Source: Pegoplata infirma | Taxonomy: Eukaryota; Arthropoda; Insecta; Diptera; Anthomyiidae | Length of the DNA stretch: 64,000 nt | Assembly (NCBI GenBank): GCA_963921195.1 | Contig: OY992538.1 | Coordinates: 84,257,904 to 84,321,903, forward strand | Reading direction: 5' to 3' | Shown here: positions 56,983 to 64,000 of the stretch, piece by piece | Layout of the letters: every line of letters starts with the position of its first letter | Position numbering within the stretch: the first letter of the stretch is position 1 | Notes under the pieces: model-generated | Databases searched by the model: none | Seen by the model: the letters and a program-made list of their open reading frames with translations, nothing else | What the model was told of the DNA's origin: nothing | Position numbers and translations under genes: made by a program

Positions 56983-58018
56983 AGTCTTTTTGAAGTTTTT
57001 TTAAAAACTCTGAAAATTTTTAATGAAATAAAAAACCAAATTAGCCTTTTCTTATGTAATATTGTTTCACACTCTTGTAAGTATCTTATGACACACTTTC
57101 AGTGACATAAGTTTATATTGTTACAAAAAACCCAACGAAGAAAATGTTGTTTTATCTTGGTGCTATTTTTTTGACCGCAGCTGTACGCCATTCGAATCAG
57201 CATGTCCGAAATATATAGAAATGATGGTCGTAACTCTTGTTTATTTTTTAGTGTTCCGCAGTGTATATTAGGGCCTCCCGTCAAATTTAAATTTTCGAAT
57301 TTCATGTCGTAATACCTGCCAAACGATGGCTTGGTTACAGCTGATTGTGGGAAAAAGTATGAAAAAATTTCGTCACCTTCAGTCGGTAACCAGCGGTCAA
57401 TGTTGGGAACAATGAAGTATTTCGATCAAAATTCATGTCCGAATTTTTTGACCAAATTTGGCTCAAAAACTCGGAAATTTTGCATTGAAAAACTATTTAA
57501 AAAAATCCAAAACCGCGATTTTAGTCCACAGATGCGGATTTTTAAACATAAGAAATATATATTTTTTTATCCAAATTGGTTTCAAAAGTTGCAAAATGTT
57601 TTGTGTATTAGCTAAAGAATATTAAAAAAATGTAAAAAAGCGAACTTGACTCTTTTTTGGTGTTTGTGTTAATTTTTGGGCTTTGGTGTGCTCTGAGGTA
57701 TATAGTAAAATTTTATTGCAAAAATTTTTGTAGAACATTTCATCCCTACCCTCCCCCTCTTTCGGGGTGTTTGTTTGCGATTTGTTAAAATAGAGCCGAA
57801 AAATACCGTTATAAGAGGGAGTTAGAGGGTTAATATGTTTCACAAAAATATTTACCATAATATTTTCTACAAAGTTGCTAAACATACCCTACCCCTCAGA
57901 TGTAAAGAAAACATAGTTTTATATACCGATATGCTGCAAGAACATATCCAGCGACAATGTTTTACTAATTGCCGCTGGATATAATTCAAACAATTTTTGG
58001 GATTATGACCGGCAAGTA

Positions 58019-58277
58019 CACCCAAAAAAAAACGTGGGTATTCAATACTAAAAATTTTACTAATGAACTAATTTTTTAGTCCAAAATGATCTAGTGCAGG
58101 CGTTGGTAATCAATACTAAAATTTTTTACTAATATTATTCAAAACCAGTAAAAATTACTAATTTTAGTACTTTGAAGATACTAAACAACTACCGTACTAC
58201 TGGTAATTAGTAAGTTATTAGTAGATTTTGGTACCAAATCACTTACTAATATTTTTACTGCAGAATTATTTTGAGTG
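58019..58277. mobile_element. MITE, CACCCAAAA/TTTTGAGTG termini
   Basis: A 259-bp insert flanked by TA, with ACTAATTTTAGTAC-type motifs inside. Copy 1 of Y has the empty site at 6712-6722 (complement of GGCAAGTATATTAGACAT). The boundaries are therefore firm. Confidence 0.8.
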
Positions 58278-58439
58278 TATATTAGACATAATCCCTCAAA
58301 TGGAGAAATAAATAATTAGATTGATTTGTAATGCAACGCCACAGACGAAAAATTTTAATAAGAAATTTTTTACAATAAATCGCTGTTTTTATCGTTAATC
58401 CATGATATTTTTACTCGATTATTTATTTTTTTTTTGGGC

Positions 58440-58515
58440 TGCAGTATATTAACATGTATCGTGATACTCTGAAAGTAAGTGCAGGGGTTGTGGGTTCGAT
58501 TCCCTCCAAAGCCTT
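58440..58515 (+). repeat. tRNA-like segment in Y copy 2
   Basis: GGTTCGATTCC (58493-58503) is a perfect pol III box B. It is the counterpart of the segment at 6480-6560 and is near-identical over about 70 bases, so the segment is conserved within Y. Confidence 0.4.
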
Positions 58516-58892
58516 TGTATGTTAATTACAATGGGAAGCTGGTGCAGCGGATTTTTCTTAGTAAATAAAAGTATGTAATTGAGGATCATAATGATATTTC
58601 GTCAAAAAAAAAAAAACACATAGATACTTTTGTGGGATGAAATTGGGGAGTTGCATATCGGAGAGGAAAAAACAAAAAATATTTTTTTTTACATCAGTAT
58701 TTGATTTATTTTGAGTAAAAATTTTTTTTTTAATTTTTGTAAAAAAAAAAAAAAAATTTCGAGTGTAAATTTTTTGAGTGTAATTTTTTTTTTTTGAGTG
58801 TAATATTTTTTTTTAGTTTTTTTGAGTGACAAAAATAGTTTCTAAAATATTTTTTTTTTTTGGCTTACCATTCCTTTTCAACGCGTGTTCAG

Positions 58893-59855
58893 CGTTTTTT
58901 TTCTGAGACTTACGAAATGAAAAAAGTCTCACAATATCCAAATCTTCGATAGGATATAATTATCAGACGCTGATACTTTTTTTCAAAAGCTAAGAAATTT
59001 TCTGTCTGAGACCTGCAATAGAAAAATTTGCAGTATGATGATTTGTTTCTATAGAAAATATTTATGTCTCTGGACATGATTCTTTTTAAATCGATTAATT
59101 GATATAAAATCTGTGTTATACCCAATTCACACCTGAGCTAAAATCTCGTTTGAACGAGATTTCGATCATATGCTTGTGTATAAAATGATACAGACTATAT
59201 GATCGAAATCTCGTACGAAAGAGATTTCACCTCAAGTGTGAATATTCCTTAAGGAATGACTCTGAAATTAACGGGGCTTTCATTTAGAAACCAGAATTTT
59301 TAAATTTTTTTTAAATTTTTTCAATATTTTCAATATTTTTTTTTTTGGGTAAATTTTCATATAATTTCATTTCTCTGAAACAGTTACATTCAATTTCAGA
59401 GAATAAATTGAGAAATTTCTCTGAATCAGTTTCATTGTGTTTTAGAGGCAAAGCATTGAGAATCAATTGTAAAAATGAACTGAGATGAATTAGAATAAAT
59501 GATAAATTATTATTATTAAAATAGATAAAGCGATGTTAAATAATATATGCAATTAAAAATACTTTTAAAAAATTTCGACATATTTGGGCAGTTTTCATAT
59601 AAAAACTGTGTAACAAAAATTGATTTTTTTTCTCGAAACTTATTTTATTTTTTTGTTTTAAAGGTACTGAATAAGATTTTTATGGTGTTTATAAACATTA
59701 TAAATATTGTAATCGCATTTATAAGGTTTTTATATATTTTTTTACAAAAAAATTGGGTTTTTTATTTTTGCGGGAATTCCCGCGATCCCGGGAAATTTAA
59801 AAATGAATCCCGCCTTCCCGGGAAATGAAAAAGTCCGGGAAAAGAAAAACTCTAG
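58893..59855. other. Inserted block in Y copy 2 with hairpin
   Basis: This block is absent from Y copy 1. It holds a hairpin at 59126-59242 (TTCACACCTGAGCTAAAATC against its complement, loop about 25 bases) and a GC-rich scrap with CGGGAATTCCCGCGATCCCG (59772). Its ends look like CTGAGACTT...GAAAAAGTC but are not certain. Confidence 0.45.
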
Positions 59856-60169
59856 TTAAAACCCATCTGAAATTACCCATTTTGCTAATAACTTATGAAC
59901 CACTGGACAGATTTCGCTGAAATTTAGTAATAATCTGACCGGAAGAATAAAAAATATATACGAGAAGCTTCAGCAGCTTGCCGTTTATATTTGTCATTCT
60001 TCCGCTAACATTTGAAAGTTAGCGTGTTTCACACAGACGGTATAGGGTATAGGGTTTGATTTTAGACCAATGTATTCTTTGGAAAAGTTTCTTAGAATTT
60101 CTTGTAGATTTTGTTTTTGCTATACGATTTTTCAGTTTTTTTCGATCCATACAAATCGACCGGCCCTAA

Positions 60170-61439
60170 TGGGCATAATTAAAAAAAAATATTACAACTA
60201 GAAGACTTTTTTGTCCTACTAAAATGATGACTGATTTTTTTTGTAAAAATATCATACTTTCATAATGTTAATTAAAAAAAATCAAAAGATTTAAAAGTTG
60301 ACGAAAATGCACTAAAAAAATGCATTTGCATTTCAAAACTAAAATTTTGGAAAAATTTTCTTCAAAATAGTTTATAAATTTTCTCACATTTTAGTTAAAT
60401 TTAACTAAAATTTTGGAAATTTTCCCAACTTTTAGGAAAAAATTTTAGTTCATGGACTGTAAAATAGGCCATAATTTTCTTTAAATGGAATTCCCTAATA
60501 CATGGAAAAAATTCTTTCCGCCAAAGAAATTTTCCCTAAATAAATGAAAAAAATCTTTATTTTTAAGACATATTTCTTAAAACAAAATTTAGTTCAAAAA
60601 ATTCAGTTTTAGGACGTAATTTCCTACCAATTAGTTTATCATATTTATCTTCTTTAATTTGAGGAAGTTTTTTCTACAAGTTTAGTAAATTTTTCATAAC
60701 ATGAAATTGTTTAGTTGATTTATTCTTTTTTCATGCTTGCTTGTAGTTCACATTTTGTTTATTATTTGTAGTATATGAAAAGGAGAGTTTGGTATTGTAT
60801 AACAAGTAATAAATTTAATGTTTACATTTTTTTCTACACATGTATGTGTGAGGGAAAAAATAATATTTTAATCACAACAAATGCCTTGGCTTTGGCGTGT
60901 TTTCCCATAGTCTGGAAACAAACGTTAAAGACAAAGTCTTTGTTGTAATTTAACTTTAAAAACTAATGAAATTTATTACTTGACCATAAGAAACAAACGT
61001 TTTTTTTTATATTTTAAATAAAAAATGTACATAATGAGAATTCTGTGTGTATTCGCATGCGATTCTATAAATAAACCAATAAAAATATGAAATTAACTAA
61101 TTTTTAGGAAAAATGTCCAATTTTTTCCCACTTTCTAGTTCAAATTGGTCCTAATTTTAAAGAAAAATATGGACTAAAAAGTAGGAATACATGGCAATGG
61201 AGCTAAATCATTATCAATTTTCCTTGGATTTAGTTAATTTTCCCATTTTTTAGTTAGTTTTTTTCTGAGTGTGCTTTTTAAAAAATCAAAATCGCGAATA
61301 AAATCTCGAGATTTTGGAATTAAATAAAACTGTAAATGGGAATGTATAATTAGCTCCATAGTATATCTATGTACACAATCTAAAGATCCCAGGTCAAAAA
61401 AATACCATTTTTCTTGTGCTGATTGATGGAAAAAGCGTA
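60170..61439. other. AT-rich region, no gene
   Basis: 60340-60720 and 61090-61270 carry TTTTAGTTCAAATT and AAAATTTTAGTTCATGG motifs in both orientations and the stretch ends TTTTTTTCTGAGTGTGC, so it may be another CACTC-type MITE of about 1 kb whose left end is lost. 61280-61437 shows nothing. Confidence 0.4.
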
Positions 61440-62007
61440 CACTCAAAAAATTATGTTAGTAAAATCAACTGAAAATGTCAGTTAAAATAACTACTTTGTA
61501 AGTTGTTTTGAGGTCAACTACTTTTTCAGTTAAATCAACTAACAATGTTAGTTATTTTAACTTACAAAAAACAACTGACTTATGTAGTAAAAACTACTTA
61601 CATTTGTAGTCAAAACAACTAAAATGTAGTAAAAATAAAATAATCAATATATATTTTTTCAACAAATTTTTCAGAAAAAAAATTGAAGATCATATTTTTT
61701 CAAAGTTTTTTTTTTTTTTTTAAAGTTGTAAAAAAATGAAATGAAAATTTATTTTTTATTTTTTGGAAAAAAAAACTTTGAAATTTTTTCAGAGATAAAA
61801 AAAAATATAATTAACTACTTTAATTAACTGTTACTACATTACAGTACTTTTTTGTTAGTTGTTCAAAAAAACGACTTAAAATAACTAGCATAAATAGTTG
61901 TTTGATATTTTTCATACAAAAACAACTGAATTTGTAGTTGAAAACAACTAACTACTGAAAAATATACAAACAACTAACATGTAGTAACTTACATAATTTT
62001 CTGAGTG
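61440..62007. mobile_element. MITE, CACTCAAAAAATTATG termini
   Basis: It starts CACTCAAAAAATTATGTTAG, ends CATAATTTTCTGAGTG, and is flanked by TA. The interior repeats ACAACTAA and GTAGTTA motifs in both orientations. Same terminal class as 29186-29993 and 58019-58277. Confidence 0.75.
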
Positions 62008-62009
62008 TA

Positions 62010-62219
62010 TGTCGTACAAAACTATTTTTGAAAATTGGGGGGCGTCAAAACCAATTTTTGAGACATGGTTTGTTCGATATTTTATCTTTGAATTTTATGC
62101 AGAATCCAAATATCCTAGACGATTTTGTCAAAAATTTTGCTCCGAACGAATCACTCCGCTCTCCTTATTATACCGTACTTATAATTTTACAGAAGTACTG
62201 ATTTTGCAGTTTGTTATTC
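62010..62219. other. Short unassigned stretch
   Basis: The 83-codon frame at 62009-62260 has no recognisable domain and runs into element X; it is not supported as a gene. Confidence 0.35.
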
Positions 62220-63360
62220 AAAAATGCCTGCGAGTTTTGTTCTCTTGCCCAAAACATTAAATCATGATAATGTTTTGAGGAAGATTTGGGTGCACTTGCC
62301 AAAGCAATGTTTTTTTATAAAAAATAATGTTATATTACTTTGCTATTCCATGCAAAACAAATTGAAATATCAGTCGAGGACCCCATTAAAAAACCAAAAG
62401 AGCAGTACATTTCGTAAGTGAGTGAAAAAATAAGTGAAAAAAAGTGTTTTTACATTTTGGAGAGTTATAAAAGATTCGGCACCAAAGAATATACCACTCT
62501 CACTTGTTTTATGTACATTTGATAAACAAATAGAAAATTTTTATGCGAAAAGCTTAGACTTGGTGAAAAAGTAGTTTTAGTAAAAAAAAATGACTTTTTC
62601 ACGAAAAACAAAATTATGTTTAATGAACACAAAATTTTTGGTGAAAAAAAAGTTTTTGATGAATTTTTTTGATGAAGAGAAAAATTTTTTGAAGTAAAAA
62701 AATTTATGAACAAAAATATGAAAAAAAAAATTGTTTTTGGTGAGAAAAAAATCGATAATAAAAAATTTGATAAAAAAATTGATGAAAAAAATTGACGAAA
62801 AAAAAATATGACAAAAAAAAAAAATTTATGAAAAAAAAATTTGATAAAAAAAAGATTGATGACAAAAAAAAAAATTTGATGAAAAAAAAATTGATGAAAA
62901 AGAAAATTAATGAAAAAAAAAAATTTGATGAAAAAAAAATTTGATAAAAAAAAAATGATGAAAAAAAGATTGATGAAAAAAAAAAAATTTATAAAAAAAA
63001 AAAAAAAAAAATGATGAAAAAAAAAGTTTGATGAAAAAAACAAAATTTGATGGTAAAAAAAATTGATGAAAACAAAAAAAAAAAATTATGAAAAATTTTT
63101 TTTTTTGTTGAAAAATAATTATGTTAATTTTTAATTCACCAGCTGGTGAAAACCGGGTTTATTCACCACGAGGTGAATTATTATCCAAGTTACAAACCCA
63201 AGTTATTAAAATTTTTGGTTTTAAGAAAATGAAAATAGTAATTCTTGTTTGCTTTTTCGTTAATTGTTTGCTTATATAGTCAAACTGAGGTGGCGTCCCG
63301 CAACATTTTTACAATTAAACACCAGCCTAAAAACATTATCATGTTAAAAAAAATGTTTTA
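62220..63360. mobile_element. Element X copy 2 (inverted relative to copy 1)
   Basis: It is the complement of 33400-34545: it begins AAAAATGCCTGCGAGTTTTG, has ATAAAAGATTCGGCACCAAA, a TTTGATGAAAAAAAA tract (62640-63110), TTCACCAGCTGGTGAAAACC, and ends TAAAAACATTATCATGTT. The 192-codon Phe-rich frame on the minus strand is low complexity. Confidence 0.6.
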
Positions 63361-64000
63361 CTTCACAAAATAAAAAATTGTAAACAGTTAAAATAACTGA
63401 AATATCATTTGTTTTTACGGAATGTCTAGTCATTTATTAAAGTTTAAAAATAACTGAAAAAGTATATTGCTTCAAATGAAATATAAGTGGTCCGTTTTTT
63501 AATAGGAAAAAGGATTGTTTTAAACGTTTTTTCAGTTGAATTTACTTACAAAATATTTTGAGTGTAGGAAAAATGTCTCAGAATCTAAGAATTTTTCTAA
63601 AGAAAAAGTTTTCAGAATCTGAGACTTTTTCTGTAGGAAAAATGTATAAGAACCTGAGTCTTTTTCTATAGGAAAACGTTATTTTTCTATGGAAAACATT
63701 CTTTGATTCTGAGACCTTTTGCCACGAGAAAAAGTCTAAATGTGAGAATTTTTCTATGGGAAAAAGGTCTCAGAACTGAGATTTTTTCTGTAGCAAAAAC
63801 GTTTCAGAATCTTAAAGTGTTTCAATATTGAAATGTGTCAGAAACTTAGACCTTTTTTATACGACATATATCTGAGAGTCTGAGACGTTTTTAATACGAA
63901 ATATGCAATGTAAGCAATCGATACCTTTTCAATACCGTTATCCGTTTCAAAACCCTTTAAATTGAATACCGGTACCAATACTAATACCGAAACTCAGTTT
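63361..64000. repeat. MITE end, 45-bp degenerate repeat, CCAATACC tract
   Basis: 63365-63564 ends AATATTTTGAGTG followed by TA, a CACTC-class MITE end. 63565-63900 repeats CTCAGAATCTGAGACTTTTT variants about every 45 bases. 63915-64000 repeats ACCGTTAT/ACCAATACTAATACC as at 2455-2640, and is cut by the window edge. Confidence 0.5.

Larger units (their letters stand above)
54588..57183. mobile_element. Tc1-like element (outer), GTCAAAAAAATAGCACC ends
   Basis: The left end is CAGTGCCGGTCAAAAAAATA, then GCACC; the right end is GGTGCTATTTTTTTGACCGC, then AGCTG. TA flanks both. Long AT-rich flanks (54600-55720 and 56983-57180) carry ATTTTGNNNNGAGTTGGCAT repeats and a poly-T run (54965-55000). A related element carrying transposase remains is nested at 55724-56982. 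Confidence 0.7.
51802..57263. mobile_element. Palindromic element P2, copy 2, with nested insertions
   Basis: It has the same CACTGCG/CGCAGTG ends and arms as 12766-13980, flanked by TA. The centre is split by a CCCAGC element (52405-54053) and the right arm by a Tc1-like element (54588-57183). Copy 1 preserves both empty sites: AATAATTATAG at the centre and CGGAGTACGCCATTCG in the arm. Confidence 0.8.
57268..60169. mobile_element. TIR element Y, copy 2 (inverted relative to copy 1)
   Basis: The ends are TTAGGGCC and GGCCCTAA, with ATCGACCGGCCCTAA on the right matching copy 1. 57620-58890 is the complement of about 6100-7100, and 59860-60169 the complement of about 5708-6080. The left 350 bp (57268-57620) differ from copy 1. 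Insertions at 58019-58277 and about 58893-59855 enlarge it. Confidence 0.55.

Noticed and set aside
62465..63043. 192-codon Phe-rich frame (and a similar one at 33688)
   Set aside because: Translation of a poly-A/T CATCAA tract; no start context, no conservation of order between copies.

Overview
This window is eukaryotic, very AT-rich and almost wholly made of transposable elements and their remains. No host protein-coding exon, rRNA gene or functional tRNA gene could be supported. The repeat content points to an insect and most likely a higher fly: there are several DINE-1/INE-1-like (Helentron-type) elements carrying GTCC/GACG microsatellites, the phrase TATACTTTATGGGGTC and a CTTGTTTT 3' end after a short hairpin. 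The same signature is known from Drosophila INE-1. Assignment to a calyptrate fly is an inference from that.

The one substantial open reading frame is the pol of a young Ty3/gypsy LTR retrotransposon at 39972-43443. It has two 178-bp LTRs with one mismatch, TG...CA ends, a 5-bp CGATT target duplication, a primer-binding site and a polypurine tract. Its pol (946 codons) keeps reverse transcriptase, RNase H and integrase catalytic residues, but an internal deletion removed most of gag, the protease and the start of RT. It is therefore probably a deletion derivative copied in trans.

Layout: 0-5.5 kb holds MITEs, a 255-bp tandem repeat and a 2.5-kb TIR element with two CCCGAG MITEs inside. 5.5-8.2 kb has two DINE-like copies, one split by a 1.5-kb TIR element (Y). 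9.4-14 kb has two large palindromic elements, one hosting a 5'-truncated LINE. 16-18 kb has a decayed 21-bp repeat array and another palindrome. 18.3-31.3 kb is a nested zone: two palindromic Tc1-like elements with broken transposase in both arms, a DINE copy, MITEs, a further palindrome and a 431-bp solo LTR. 32.9-36 kb has a poly-T/CATCAA element and a palindrome. 36.2-39.2 kb is a DINE-like element swollen by a 1.2-kb array of a 16-bp unit and a 145-bp repeat. 39.3-45.3 kb is a palindrome split by the LTR element, followed by a foldback element built of 21-bp units. 49.4-51.1 kb is a hAT element inside which a second hAT, rich in CTCGAG, has inserted. 51.2-57.3 kb is a nest up to four levels deep, and 57.3-64 kb holds inverted second copies of Y and of the poly-T element.

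These elements do not cooperate as a pathway; the window is a record of insertions. Many ages can be ordered because the second copy of a host element supplies the empty site. The clearest common theme is the number of long palindromic elements, at least ten, several of which interrupt one another.
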